A DNA stretch of 64,000 nt from Myoxocephalus aenaeus (taxonomy: Eukaryota; Chordata; Actinopteri; Perciformes; Cottidae): contig JBAMJR010000089.1 in the NCBI GenBank assembly GCA_038501785.1, positions 1,550,501-1,614,500 on the forward strand, in the 5' to 3' direction. Below are positions 11,790 through 24,700 of this stretch, in pieces (position 1 is the stretch's first letter; each line of letters starts with the position of its first letter). Both the position numbers and the translations under genes were made by a program. The notes under the pieces are model-generated. The model saw nothing but the letters and a program-made list of their open reading frames with translations, searched no databases and had not been told where the DNA came from.

Positions 11790-12440
11790 TCACTGGATCG
11801 CAGACTGGGGGTCTGCACCTCTTTCCCCCCGTGTTCCAGTAGTTGTATGAACCCCAAATGAGTTCTAATACTTGTGTTATTTTATATGATTTTTTTTCAG
11901 AATCTTCTTGGGAATCAAATGTATATTTAAAAACAACAACAACTTTTATACCATATTTTGATCATAACTATGAACATCCAGCATGATATGAACAAGATTC
12001 AGAGAAAAACATGTCGTTCACTTCAAAAATGGAAAAATTACTAAATTGCTAAACATTGTCCGATTCAGGCATGCTGGGTACTGAAATGTTCAGCAGCTTC
12101 TGCATGTGCTGGATGATGCGGTTTTAGAAATGTGGGCGGGCCAGGAAGGCTTCAGGACTCATAAACATCTGCCGGGAAAAGAAAAAGAAAAAAATCGGGC
12201 CGTTTTGTGACTTTACAGGTACTAATTGGTTTACAAGGATTTTGATTGCTCTGTTAGACTCCCACAAGCCCTTAGGGTTACTTATGTAGGATTTAGTGAA
12301 ACGTTACGGCCGCGGCAAGTTTACGTAAGTACTTAACTTCTCACAAGGGTTATGGTATTGTAGCAATTTAAAAAAAGTTAAACAACCATGTGGTTGCGGA
12401 GATAATTAGTTTTTTCGGTCTACTGTTCTCCATTACAAGT
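11790..12440 (+). repeat. Dispersed repeat, member A
   Basis: Shares ordered blocks with 39000-39860 in the same orientation: GAACCCCAAATGAGTTCTAA, then TATTTTGATCATAACTATGA, GGCATGCTGGGTA, and further on ACCATGTGGTTGCGGAGATA. The repeat family is not recognised; no ORF with a domain. Confidence 0.7.
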
Positions 12441-12770
12441 TGTGATGCTTAGTTGAATTCAAGCCTTTGAATAATATTGCAATATTTTTATCGGATATAT
12501 TGCAATACATATATGTTTTTAAATCTCCCCAAAGCACTCCCCAAAGCACATTTTCAATTTAACGCTTTGATGCACACAATCACTTTAGTCTGATTATACT
12601 TGCCCCTGCGACAAACTGTATGTCTATTTATATTTATTAGTGGTTTCTATAGCAACAATTTAAAACTTGCATGAAAAAAGGGTGAAATCACAACCAGGTT
12701 AAATTAAACAAAACTTGTATTATTTAAACCATGCAATTGCACACATAAGCTGTTGACAGATGTTAATTAA

Positions 12771-12914
12771 GCAATAAGGTACGAGAGGCAGTACTGTGTC
12801 GTGCAATAATGTACTGTTCAAGGGAGTTGTTAGGCCCGACGCGCAGCGGAGGGCCGGCAAACCCTTGAACTATACATTATTGTAGACACAGTACTGCCTC
12901 GAGTACCTTATTGC
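12771..12914. repeat. Long imperfect hairpin beside a MITE
   Basis: Arms of about 54 bp: GCAATAAGGTACGAGAGGCA ... and TGCCTCGAGTACCTTATTGC. They enclose a GC-rich loop (GGCCCGACGCGCAGCGGAGG). It abuts the TAATACGGGTA terminus at 12920, so both may be parts of one foldback element. Confidence 0.85.
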
Positions 12915-12919
12915 TTTTA

Positions 12920-13719
12920 TAATACGGGTACCTGCGACTTTATAAATAGTAATGTAAGCTGCCTTTCAGCACAAAATAGTTGTAGCCGGCAAAACGTTGT
13001 GTATCGCATTTCAGCGGCAGAGAAAATAGTCCCGGGACGCACGGGACGCACATACGGGGCTATAAAACGGACGAGCTGGTCAGTAAATCTGCGATTTACT
13101 GACCAGCCCGGTTGAAAGCAGGGTGGAGGATGACGCTCAGCCACCGATGTAAAGAAGTGCTCTCGCTGCTTCTGTCCGTCTTTTATCCGTCATTTTTCTC
13201 CTCCATGATGTTTAGAGAACTTGCCTCGCGTCGGGAAATTACCGACGTAATTATCTCTCACTGGAAATTATCAGGATTTTGTGATCAAACCCTTTTCATT
13301 CCTCATCTTTAGGTTAGGGAGGAAGTGACGTGTGTGTTGTCGTTCGTTATGCTAGTGTGGGGGACGCTACGTGAGCTTGTTAGCTGTTCCGTTTGAGCTA
13401 ACTTACTGTCAGCGAAGAGCCCCGTTGCAATACTGTGAACACTCAAGCAATAAACCTGCAAGTTAAGGAAACCAACGTCTGCGAGTCGTTACTGCGGACG
13501 TGACAATATCAAAGTTTACACCAAACATGTTTGGTAACTGTCAAGCTTGAAATGACAACTAACGGTCGCGCAATTTAAATCTAGCTGTTATTTTAAGTGC
13601 GCACTGATATGGAACGCTCTAAATGTAAACAGGCTGTACAGTACTTTATGGCTGAATAAACTACACCCCGTGACTCACTCTCAACCAATCAGAATGCTTG
13701 ATTTGATCTACCCGTATTA
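12920..13719. mobile_element. MITE with TAATACGGGTA termini and TA duplications
   Basis: Inverted ends TAATACGGGTA (12920-12930) and TACCCGTATTA (13709-13719), each bordered by TA, which fits a TA-targeting DNA transposon derivative of 800 bp. It contains a second inverted motif (CTGACCAGC / GCTGGTCAG, about 13073-13110) but no transposase frame. Lies in gpr83 intron 2. Confidence 0.8.
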
Positions 13720-13737
13720 TAAATGAAAATAAATAAG

Positions 13738-13798
13738 CATGCATGCATGCATGTATGTATGTATGTATGTATGTATGTATGCATGTATGTATGCATGA
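13738..13798. repeat. (ATGC/ATGT)n microsatellite
   Basis: Tetranucleotide array of about 15 units with mixed GCAT and GTAT units, immediately after the MITE end. Confidence 0.95.
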
Positions 13799-14379
13799 TA
13801 TAGGCGTACATGCTGCAGCCTACATCCATTGAATTCAAGCAATGAAAACATAGCTCAAAGCAGAAGAAAGTGAATTCACCAATAAACCTTGAGAAAAACA
13901 TGTTTTATTAAAGTGCACGTTTTATGCATATTTGTGACAGAAGGTCAACTAAAACTTGGTCAAAAAATATCGTATTTTGTGAACCACAGAGACAGAGGTC
14001 CAGGCTGCCATGTGACGAACCATTCTGCAGATAACAGCAGTCACATAGACAAAAGCCTATCAATGTCTTCTGGCTTGGGAGATGCTCAATGGCATGTAAC
14101 TATTTCCTTGTGGTCCCTCCACCACTGCAGGGAATCTGATTCACTGTCGGCACCAACAAACTGCAAACACACAGGCAACTCTGTTCAAATCTGCTCTCTC
14201 GGTGGGGGAGAGAGGAAGAGGATGTTCTTGCCCATTTGAACAAGCTTCTGAGGGTTTTCTTTGCTTTATGAGCCTGTGAAGCAGCTGACTCGGCGGCTGT
14301 GGCTTCTCCAGTCCACATATTGAAGTGTCCTTTGACAAAAGACTGAACCCCAAATTGCTCCCAAAGGCTGTGCCATTTG

Positions 14380-14572
14380 TGTGCGAGTGTGTGTGAAGGA
14401 GCATCCATTTAAATCCCGATGAGCAGGTGGCATGGCACCTTGTATGATAGCCTCTGCCATCAGTGTATGAATGTGTGTGTGAATGGGTAAATGTTGGCAT
14501 GTAATGTAACACACTTTGAGTGGTCCGGCGCCTAGAAAGGTGCTATATAAATGCAAGACCACTTACCATATT
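14380..14572. repeat. Non-LTR retrotransposon 3'-tail-like repeat
   Basis: Contains GTGAATGGGTAAATGTTGG, ACACTTTGAGTGGTCCGG and TGCTATATAAATGCAAGACC. This block order is typical of 3' tails of abundant fish LINEs. No reverse transcriptase frame is attached, so it is a short 5'-truncated copy or a SINE sharing the tail. Confidence 0.6.
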
Positions 14573-15375
14573 TTTTGTGTCCGTGAGAGGGAGTGAGTAG
14601 GAGAGCGAGAAAAGCGTTAAAAGTGCTAAAGTGAGTCTCATTCCAGCCGTTAACACATTCTCACCCCAAACTCATCAAATCCGTCAGCTTGGTCAGTGGC
14701 CCTTCACTTTAAACTATGACTCTCGGTGCCCCATAGAGTCAGTTTTGGACATGGCAGTTTCGACTACATGCATACAGTCTCTTTTAAAAATAAACTTCCA
14801 AAATAAGTTTTTAGGTTTACTTACGCAACAAAGGTACTTAGTTTAGGCTCAGGAAAAGGTTGTAGTTTGATTAGCTTTGTTTCATAAAATAACTATGTTT
14901 GTTACGTAACAGGTGTTATGTAACAACACTGCGGTAAAATATCTCAATGTTGACTTGGATTCACAAGAGTCCTGTTTTTTGGGGGGGGGGGTTGCTTGTT
15001 ATTATAGAAAAGGTAACTAGTAGGTCAAACTATAACTGTCAAATAAATGTAGTGTAAAAATAACAATATTTCTCTCTGAATGTGACTCCTTTTTTAAATA
15101 TTTAATTTAGTGTAACAGAACCTCAGCATAACAGCGTCAACAAAAAGAACAAGAGTTTGGTGAACTATAAAACAGTATGCAACACTCTGCTTCACAAATT
15201 GGCCTGAGCTCCTGTGATACTATTCCTTTGTGGATGTAATATTGGAATTGAGTTTTTTCAGGATGTGCAATGGTTCACAGAGGAACAGAAACTGGAGCTG
15301 ATATTTTATTTCAACACCCAGATGAGTAGCCTGCACAGATGTGGACGGATTATGCAATTCATCCATATATGCAGT

Positions 15376-15376
<1 letters not shown>

Positions 15377-15462
<86 letters not shown>
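15377..15462. repeat. (GT)n microsatellite next to gpr83 exon 3 acceptor
   Basis: About 43 GT units ending only 42 bp before exon 3 (acceptor AG at 15503-15504). Length changes here could affect branch point and polypyrimidine spacing; that effect is inference. Confidence 0.97.
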
Positions 15463-15464
<2 letters not shown>

Positions 15465-15504
15465 TTGCACTGACTTTGATCTGTGTGTGGGGATTTTGTT
15501 TCAG

Positions 15505-15638
15505 GTGATTTTGCACCCTTTGAGACCTCGCATGTCCCCGACACAAGGTGGTGTTTGGGTCGCTGTTATATGGATCATGGCCAGCTGCTTCTCCCTCCCT
15601 CATGCAATCTACCAAAATCTCCTGACTTTTACATACAG
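15505..15638 (+). CDS. gpr83: gpr83 exon 3
   Basis: Encodes residues 188-231 plus two bases of codon 232. It starts after GTTTCAG and ends TACAG before donor GTAAAA. It gives intracellular loop 2 (ILHPLRPRMSPTQGG) and TM4 (VWVAVIWIMASCFSLPHAIY), matching GPR83's HPLKPR...IAVIWTMATFFSLPHAI block. The phase-2 end joins the single leading T of exon 4 to make Ser232. Confidence 0.95.
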
Positions 15639-16800
15639 GTAAAATGATATGCACTCAAACATTTCAATAAGGAAAGATCGTAAGGAAGTGTAATAAAATA
15701 AAACGTTTTGCAATAGAGGAAGACTGTGAAGCATCTGAGTGAAAGCCCGTTGAGGTTCAATGGCTGTTGACTCCTGTGTGAAAGTCCAACGTATTGTTGA
15801 CACATCCATCAACACTGATATCCTCCCTCTGTGGACTATGTGGCTCTCAAACAATGCCATCCGAATCCCTCCCTTGCCCCCAAGAGTCATAATTACTACT
15901 ACTAATGCTATAGCTTTGTCACTTCAATGTAAACATAACAAGGTGACATCAGAATAATGAATGTAAGGACTTTGACAGAGAAGAAATTCTCCCAAAAATA
16001 CAAGGCAAAAATGTATATTGTATCGATATGTAGGCTGGTATGCTGAATATGCAAAGTATGTCAGATTAGCGATGCTTGATTACATTAATTAATTCATGGA
16101 CCATCAGGAAATAATACATCAGCAACAGTTAGTTTTGGTCATATATTGTTTGTTTTTGTGTGTGTTTTATTCAGTCAATCATTACAATACAATACAATAC
16201 AATATTTTATATAATATACAAAACAGAAAGACTGAAAAGGTATAGGTAGAAGCAAAACATGCTTATATATTCCTATCCTAAATTATTATTATCAATTAAA
16301 TCAAATAATTAATTCGAAATAAAGAAAAAAATATATATATACATACATCTTCCATATACATACATTTCATTCACACTTGTAACCCTCAAAAATTGTTTTA
16401 TAAATAATCCTTTTGAAAACCAAAAATGAGTTGACCGTTCTTACATCCATTTTAGCGTTGTTCCATGACTGAACTCCTACAATAGAAATACATCTTCTTT
16501 TAATCCCTTTTTTAGCTTTTTGTACAATAAACTTACAAAGATCTCTCAAATCATATTTACACTCATGTATTGAAAACAACCTTTATAATATATGACATAC
16601 TATCGGAGGGTTTTGCGACTGTTAATCAAACAAAGCTATTTGAATAAGCAATTTCACAGTTTTCATCCATTTATTGCCAAAACAATGAACAAAAGTATAG
16701 TTAATAATACAGATAATTGTTCGATGCAGGCCTACACTCTCTCATCCTGTTCACTAATCTATCATTCTTGCTTCCTCTGTGCTTTAACACTCCTCACCAG

Positions 16801-17512
16801 TCAGGAAAAGGAGCGCAGTTTTTGTGTCCCAGACTTCCCAGAGCCATCAGATGTCTACTGGCAGTATATTGACCTCCTGACCTTCATATTACTTTACATG
16901 CTGCCACTCCTCATCATCTCCGCCGCCTACACCACAGTGGCCTGCCGGCTGTGGCGCCACAACACCATCGGTGACACCACAACAGCTCAACACGCCGCCC
17001 ACAGAAGAAAGCGGCGGCGGACATTGGCCATGTTGCTGCTGGTGGTCGGGGTGTTTGTCGTCTGCTGGTTCCCCCTCAACTGCTATGTGGTGCTGCTGTC
17101 CAGCCAGGCCATCCACTCCTCTAACGCCCTGTACTTCTGCTTTCACTGGCTGGCTATGAGCTCGACCTGCTACAACCCTTTTATCTACTGCTGTCTGAAT
17201 CCCGCCTTCCGCAAGGAGCTGAGGCTTGTCTTCGACATGTGCAGGAGGAAACGGAGGGCGGTGGTCGGGTTGGAGCCAGAGCTCCGCCCCGTAGCCCCTC
17301 CTTGTCACAGGACTGCCTGGCCCGAAAACCACGCGTCGTCGAGGCCAAGGCATGGTTTGTCCCACACAGGCCATGCCTCCTCGCAGCAGAGTCACATCTC
17401 CTCCAGTCAATCCCACAACCTTAAAGATGCACATGTGCTCTTCACTGCCAGGCAGGTCCTCACAGGGAAAATTGACATCATCTCAGTGGAGCCTATCGTG
17501 GCTGTGAGCTGA
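16801..17512 (+). CDS. gpr83: gpr83 exon 4 (terminal coding exon)
   Basis: Begins after CCTCACCAG. The open frame continues upstream to 16592 but that part is intron. It encodes extracellular loop 2 with C240, TM5 (FILLYMLPLLIISAAY), a basic third loop (HRRKRRRT, 299-306), TM6 with CWFP (320-323), and TM7 with NPFIY (357-361). A cysteine-and-arginine-rich helix 8 end (CRRKRR) follows, then an 85-residue Ser/His-rich tail. The last residues ISVEPIVAVS match the conserved GPR83 C-terminus (SSVEPIVTMS in mammals, from memory), the best family diagnostic. TGA stop at 17510-17512. The Ser/His-rich insertion before the tail appears longer than in mammals. Confidence 0.95.
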
Positions 17513-17767
17513 CTGGAAACAACTGCCGCAGTGGAATGGGATTATGGTGTTCTAGATTCTTAATCCTATTGTATGATTTCGTCATGTCCCAAAATGACAG
17601 GAAATCTCAGACCTGGCTCGCCGTGTCTACACATAATGTTAATGGGAGCAGAAAGGACATGGAGTCAGCCAGACACTTCAATCATGAAATTATTTCCCTG
17701 TGGTTTTAAAGATTGTTATTTCTTTCCACAATGCTTTTCACTCAATTTTGGCCTCAGCCTCTTCCCC

Positions 17768-17773
17768 ATTAAA
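17768..17773 (+). promoter_or_regulatory. Candidate gpr83 polyadenylation signal
   Basis: ATTAAA, the commonest variant of AATAAA, about 255 bp after the stop codon. No canonical AATAAA lies between the stop and this site. Use is inferred only. Confidence 0.3.
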
Positions 17774-18067
17774 TGTAGTTTTCCTAGTTGTTAAAATGTC
17801 TATTATTTTCTGTACACTTTAATGATTTCTCCTCCAAATGGCTTGTTAATTTGTTGTCCGTTAATTTAGAAAAGAACAACTGGCAAAACAATTTCAGCAG
17901 CATGTCCATTTAGTAGATGTTCTCGAGCTTCCCACCAATTTTTAGAAAGTGTCTTGCAGCCTTGACACGATCGATATACATGCGATCGATACAATGTGAT
18001 GCAAACTGGACTCATGTCACGTAAACGTTTCTCCTTATTATGTTCGAATTAAAGAAGAAAAAAACTT

Positions 18068-18818
18068 CCATCCATCCATCCATCATCAACCGCTTATCCG
18101 GGGTCGGGTCGCGGTGGCAGCAGGTTCAGCAGGCCGACCCAGGCTTCCCTCTCACCCGCAACACTTTCCAGCTCATACTGGGGGATCCCGAGGCGTTCCA
18201 AAGCCAGCCGGGAGATATAATCCCTCCAGCATGTCCTCGGTCTTCCCCGGGGTCTCCTACCAGTTGGACATGCCTGGAAAACCTCTAATGGGAGGCGTCC
18301 AGGAGGCATCCTGACTAGATGCCCGAACCACCTCAGCTGACTCCTTTCGACACGAAGGAGCAGCGGCTCGACTCCAAGCTCCCTCCTGATGTCCGAGCTC
18401 CTTACCCTATCTTTAAGGCTGAGCCCGGCCACCCTACGGAGGAAGCTCATTTCGGCCGCTTGTATCCGAGACCTCGTTCTTTCGGTCACGACCCAGAGTT
18501 TGTGACCATAGGTGAGGGTTGGAACGTAGACCGACCAGTAAATGGAGAGCTTTGCCTTCCGGCTCAGCTCCCTCTTCACCAAGACGGACCGGTACAGCGC
18601 CTGTTTTACTGCTGCAGCCGCACCGATCCGCCTGTCGATCTCCCGCTCCACCTTACCCTCACTCGTGAACAAGACCCCGAGATACTTGAACTCCTTCGCT
18701 TGGGGTAGGCAGTTTGTCCCCATCTGGAGGGAGCAATCCACCGGTTTCCGGCAGAGCACCATGGCCTCAGATTTGGAGGTGCTAACTCTCATCCCTGCCG
18801 CTTCACACTCGGCTGCAA
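18068..18818 (-). mobile_element. 5'-truncated RTE-type (Rex3-like) LINE
   Basis: A minus-strand open frame at 18094-18792 encodes the C-terminal part of an RTE reverse transcriptase. Visible motifs are FKYLGVLFTSEGK, YGHKLWVVTERTRSRIQAAE, FLRRVAGLSLKDRVRSSDI and RPRGRPRTCWRDY. The 3' end is a run of (GATG) repeats, seen as CATC on the + strand, the tail type described for Rex3. Both sides carry the duplication AAAAAAACTT (18058-18067 and 18819-18828). The 232-residue frame is uninterrupted but lacks the endonuclease and the catalytic RT core, so the copy cannot act alone. Confidence 0.88.
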
Positions 18819-21800
18819 AAAAAAACTTGTTTGATGTAATTTATTTGCCTTCTTGTGAAATGCCAGGCGTTGATATTGATATTCTGATGTAACTGTCAGG
18901 TGTTTCTGTGTCACTTCTTTCAGCAGCCTTCACAGGTCTGCATGACTGAAGGGATAGCAACACAGTTTCTTCATCCCCCCCAAATCTCTCTGAAACTGTG
19001 AAAAATGAATGTATCACTTTGTGACATTGTAATAAGACAACTGCTCATAACGTATTTGCCTTCACAACTTTGTTCTGCCTACAAGGACCGAATCTCAGTG
19101 GACCAATAAACATGTTGGGAATATAATCATGTTCACATTGATCCACAGGCCACTTTCAATTTATCATACAGCTCATACTGGTTTTATGTTTCTCTTTGAT
19201 TCACGTTTACCCAGCAGGTTTAAGAAAGAAAATATACCCCAAAAATAGTACAGCTGTCTACATGGTTCATCTTCCTCATCGTAATCGGTTTAGTCTTGTA
19301 TTTGATTTAAAAGTACTTTTACACTGGGATAGAGTTGACAATCCCAAGAGAAACTTTAGAAACATAAACACCACTAGATGATGCAAAATAAATATGACCA
19401 CTTTAATTTCGGTTCATACTGTTAAAAGCTTCTTTAAAAGAAAGCGTGCAGGTACATTCCAGTGTGCACGTTGAGGTGCACCATTAGAGCACAGTTCATT
19501 TAACATTGTTTAAGTGGAGTTAGTTTTTGTTCATATTGAAAATGTATCAATATGCCTGGAATATGTAACATATGCTATGACCTTTTGATAGGCTGCAAAT
19601 GGTCCACTGTGCTACTTTGAATGCTATTTATTATTATTATTTGGAAGGCAATGTACCTCAGATACTTGACAAAGATAACTACAGTCTCTTTGTTTCATTG
19701 TTAATTAACATGTCTGTGTAAAAAAACAGCAACACTCTCTTAAACTTAAATTCAAAGACCGAATACAACGAAGCAAACACATAACTTAATGACCTGTACT
19801 TTTGTTCCAGCTCTCCAGCTGTTGCATATTTCACCTTTTCATGCCTTCGCAGGTCTAAGTCATGTTGACACCTTTTGTATATGTCGTTTTTTTATTTTGC
19901 CAATGAAAGGAAGAAAAGTGGAAATGTGTATCCCAGCTGATCATCTTAGTATGTTTCTTTTTCTGCTGACTGCTACATTCTTATTTTCAAAACCATGGAG
20001 ACATTTAATTGGTAAAAAAATATTTTCCTTTTTCAAAATAGGTACTGTTTCACCACATCACATTATGGATCTGAGAGAACGTGATGTCCAATAAAATGTT
20101 CAACCCAGACGTCTGAAAGGACAACCATACATGTACTGCAGATCATTTTCCGAACATCTGGAGTAAAAGGGAACTGCAGCATTTACCTGATTATTTTTTC
20201 AAAAATCATATCAGCACATTCAATGCATTATTTGTAGCTGAACCAAATCGAACAGAAATGTGCGTTAATCAAGCATTAAACAACACATATTTTCGGCTAT
20301 AATATGTCATTGTCTCATGACAATCAGCGAAAATAAAGAATTTTGATTTAATAACGAAACAATCCTGTCTAACATTTACACATTCACGCAAAAAAAAAAA
20401 TCATGAATGGCAGTGAAAGATGTAGAAAATATATTGTATGTTTCTTATGAACAAAAGATATTCTGTGTTAAAATACTCTTCTTTACCTCCATGTGTTACG
20501 TAAAAGAAGCTAAAAGATGTACTTCTGAAGCAGTTGCTTTATTTTTGGTTTGTTGGTTGGCTTGTGGGCAACAGAGGAAATAATTAATATGCCAAAATAG
20601 CAACTTTATGTCTCTACTAATATATATTTCCACAGTTAATGGTTCAGGAATGTGAATAACATTGTGTTATTCTGTGTGTGTTTTTATTGTTGTTATTTTG
20701 CAGTCGCCGCTGAATGTTTCACACCATGACACCCCTATCTTGTGATAAAATATGTCAAATTAAAACAACTAAACTTGATGCATTGGGGTTGATTGTTCAG
20801 ACTTCTATTACTTTTTTCTGGAAATATAAAAAGGCACTGATTGAACTATAACAATGTACAAAGGGTGTCATAAAATGCACAGCTTGTAAAGCCCCCGTAG
20901 GCAAATTTGTGATATGTGATATCGGACTATAAATAAAGTTTACTTGACTGTATTAATCCACCAGATTTCATGAGACATACAGCTGCTGTATATATTTCCG
21001 GATAAGAAAAAGCAGAGCAAAAAACACAAAACACAGTACATACAGAATAATAATGGGGAGACGTTTTTCCATATTTCATAGCACAAGGCATATTTGTTTC
21101 TTGATGGTATTCATTTGTGTCCAGGGGCAGTAAGTCTGAGTGACAGCAAAGAAAGTGCGATGCTCCAGACAAGCGACCTGTGGGACTAACAGGTAGCAGA
21201 CAGGTATTTGTCTGGATGGAGGGAGACAGCTCTGTAATCCGATGGGTCGAAGCAGCAAAGAGACCAATATGAACACAGAACTCCAAAACTATCTGAAAAA
21301 AAATAGGTTAGTTTTTCAGTACTTTACAAAACAACTTGTTTCTATTTAATAACTTGAATGAATGTTGTTGTTTTTGCATCTGTTGACATTGTTAAGGTTA
21401 TGGTTAAGTTTAAGTGAATACCATTCTTGGTCATGGTTGAGGGAAACAGCGTTAATCTTAAAGCAGCTATGATTCATAATTTTATATTAACAATGAATCG
21501 CATGACTACTTGTATGTGAAAGCAGTCGCTCGTGGTGTTGAAGCCACAGAGAACTAGAAAGGTGAACTCCTTACACTGCAGATCTTGAATGAACACAACC
21601 CACAATGGGCTAACCCCTCTAGAGTGAAAGTGTGTCAGTGTGTAAACGGAAGGTTGATGCCCAATAAAAAGCTACGGAACAATAAAAAAATATCTATATT
21701 TTTGAGAATAATTAAATACTACATTTAAGAATTCTGCTGTTTTCTTAGAGTTAATCTCTCTCGCTCTCTGTCTGTACCTGTGTGTCTGATACATTATGAG

Positions 21801-23845
21801 CAAAAAGTACCTAAATTAAAAACCACAATCACAAACAGCATGTGACACAGATCTCTAATACATAAAGAGAGCGGGGTCGGGGCTTTCTGGCAGAAAGGTG
21901 AAGACAATTTTTTCCCATTTGCAAAATGTCCCTCGAATTTAATTGAGATCCTGGTCCCTGCAATGAGATTATCAAACGATTCCTATTCCCAGAAACTATA
22001 AATGCAGACAGAGTCCATCTGCCTCCATGCCTTGAGCATGCTGGGCCTTTCAATAATTTTGGTATGAGGTTTGGTTACACATGCTCGGAGCATCAATCAA
22101 TGGCAAATCAGTTTTATTAATAGTCACTGAGGGTTTCTGAAACATTTGGCCTTGTGTCTTCAGGCGAGCAAAGGCTCAGAACATATTTCCTCTTCCCTCA
22201 GTCCAACAACCTTTATGGATTTTGAATAAACATTCAGAGCAATTAGCAAATGAGTCATACTGACCTCATGACCCTTGATTTTTTTTTCAATACCAACACG
22301 AGGTTGTCATTTCTTTTAAAAGAACTATATTCACTACTGAATGAAGTGCCATGAAATTGTGTCAAAGATACATTTTCCCTAGATAATATAATGTAATAAC
22401 TCTGATGATCCCTTGGATTTCCATCTAGCAACATCAACAGGTGACATTTTCACTTCATCCAGTGCTTGGATTGTATGACCATACACCAACAAAACTATTG
22501 AAATTCCTTTTTAAATTCAGCTGTACTGGTTAACTATATGTTAGCATGCTAACACACTTAACAAAAAACAGTAAACACAGGGTTTCCTTGGTTTTAATTT
22601 AAGTACAGAACAAAACTCTGTTAAACTGCTCTTACTTTACAACTGCAGGTGAATTACTGAAACTCAGTCAACCTGAAAATCTGCTTCCAACTTATACAAC
22701 CTTTCATGTAAGAGCTTAAGGAGAAGTGAACGTGGATAATAGCATATACTAGACAGAGTTTTTGAGATGATAAAGGTCATTCTGACTAGCTGTGTTAACA
22801 GAATGCCAGTTACAAAACACCACTTAATAACCAGGAGTTGCATATAAAGGAGGGATGATGGGACAGAAGCACACTGTGCTCTCAGCATGAGTCAGCCCTC
22901 ATTTGATTTAGCAAGCACTGACCTACACTATAAATGGCCATTATGAAAATGCCACGACTCCTTTTGATAGTGTTGCAAGCATGAAAAAAAAAAAAAAGAC
23001 TTGCAGAAGGACACAATTGTCACACTTTATTTGCATTTTGCCCTCATTTTCCTTCACACTGGTTCCCAACATAACTAGTGGGGACATTATTCCTCGCTGA
23101 CTTCCCATTTGTGCACACTTGATGGTTACAGCCAGCAAATTTTTAAATGATGCGGAAAAGATTATAATTTCAAGTGTTAATATCAATTGGCATTTCTTTT
23201 CAAGGTTGTGTCGACTGCTACTTTCAATATAATTGCAACATGCAGAGAGCTTCACTGACTCTAATATGAACACTATTGACCCAGTCCATGGGACCTGGTA
23301 TTGTCTCTTACTGACATTAAACAGAGTTTGCTACTGTTAAATATGTCCAAGAATCCCGGGTGGTCGTGGAAAGGAAAGTCCAAAATGCAATGAGTTATAA
23401 TAAACGGTTTTAATTCAAGTTCAATGATGATACAGTGTACATTACTCAGTTGAGGGTGTCTAAGATTCCGCTCCACATACTGTTTCTCTCTCGCTTCAGC
23501 TTCGAAGACCCCTGCACAGGCATCTACCGAAATTTTCCGGTGAGAGTGAAGAAGTCATCAAGCAAGTCAAAGAAAGGCTCAGTTATTGTCTTCTTTTCAC
23601 AAAATATTACTGGAGCAAAAGTTGTTACTAGTGCGAAAGCTTCAGCTTGCCGACACGGTCGTTCTCTTTCACAGTAGATAAAAGAATGGAACACAATTCA
23701 TTTTGCTATTGATAATGATCACGTCAGTAGTCAGACAAAGCAATATCAGACAATCATCTCTCTATATGATTAAGAAGAAGAGAACTAACTGAATGAGTTT
23801 TCACGTAGGAGACTAACCGGAATCATGTTATGCCATGAGGACATT

Positions 23846-23890
23846 GTCTCTTTTACCTGGAGCAGCTCTCCTGCTCCAGGTGAAAGAGAC
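23846..23890. repeat. 20-bp-arm hairpin
   Basis: GTCTCTTTTACCTGGAGCAG, spacer CTCTC, then CTGCTCCAGGTGAAAGAGAC. One T/C difference in the arms gives a G:U pair in RNA. Confidence 0.93.
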
Positions 23891-24529
23891 AAAGTGCTTG
23901 TGTCTTCTACCAACAATGAGCTGCTGGCTTCACATATTACAGAAGTAAACGGATATAAAACTCAGTCATTAATAAATACATGGAGAAATGCCTGTACTTT
24001 CGGGTAAATGGTTACGGTACGCCATTAACGGTTACACTTGCGCGACTCAACGCGATTTTTTTGGCGTTTTGCCAGAAGTCTCCGTGAGCTCGTCTTTTCC
24101 TGCTGTTACGTTTCTCAAAATAAAAAAAACTGATCTAAGCTCAATATTGAGCATGAATTGAGAGAGGCCGCATCAAATCTACAACCCCGTTTATAAAATA
24201 TGTGTAGAGGAAAGCAGCTCACTGCAGCCACTAATACTGATACAACCTGACGCTCACATATCTGCACTCATTCTGTTTTGTTTGGCAAAAAAATTAAAAG
24301 CTTATTGTGTTCCACAATGAGCTATTTAGTAGTAACTAAATATTAGTTATTTTTTGCACAGATAGAACTTACACAAAACATTGTCTGATGGAGCAATCTG
24401 ATTTACTTGAAAGTGATTGCAATTGTCTTTATTCTGTTACTTATAAAAGCACAGATGAGTCATAAAATTATGTTATTTACAGAAAAAGTTTGAGAACCAC
24501 AGCTTTAAGTGTTTGTGTCGGTGTCCCCT

Positions 24530-24700
24530 TACATTACTTTTACACTTTTAAGTAGTTTTGAAACCAGTACTTTTACTGAAGTAAAAAGCTTGAGTTGATA
24601 CTTCAACTTTTACAGAAGTATTTTTAAACCCTAGTATCTATACTTCTACTTGAGTAATGAATGTGAATACTTTTGACACCTCTGAAAGGCGAAGGAGACC
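24530..24700. repeat. MITE-like dispersed repeat terminus
   Basis: Recurring ACTTTTAC, AAGTAGTTTT, ACTTCTACTTGAGTA motifs and a terminal ACTTTTGACACCTCTG. Similar in style to the repeats at 3775-4025 and 4976-5160, common in fish introns. Boundaries not fixed. Confidence 0.45.

Noticed and set aside
16592..16800. Upstream extension of the gpr83 exon 4 open frame
   Set aside because: Sequence before the CACCAG acceptor is AT-rich intron; exon 3 joins precisely at 16801 and restores the GPR83 loop sequence.
16889..17434. 181-codon minus-strand frame over gpr83 exon 4
   Set aside because: Antisense shadow of GC-rich coding sequence; the sense frame carries the receptor motifs.
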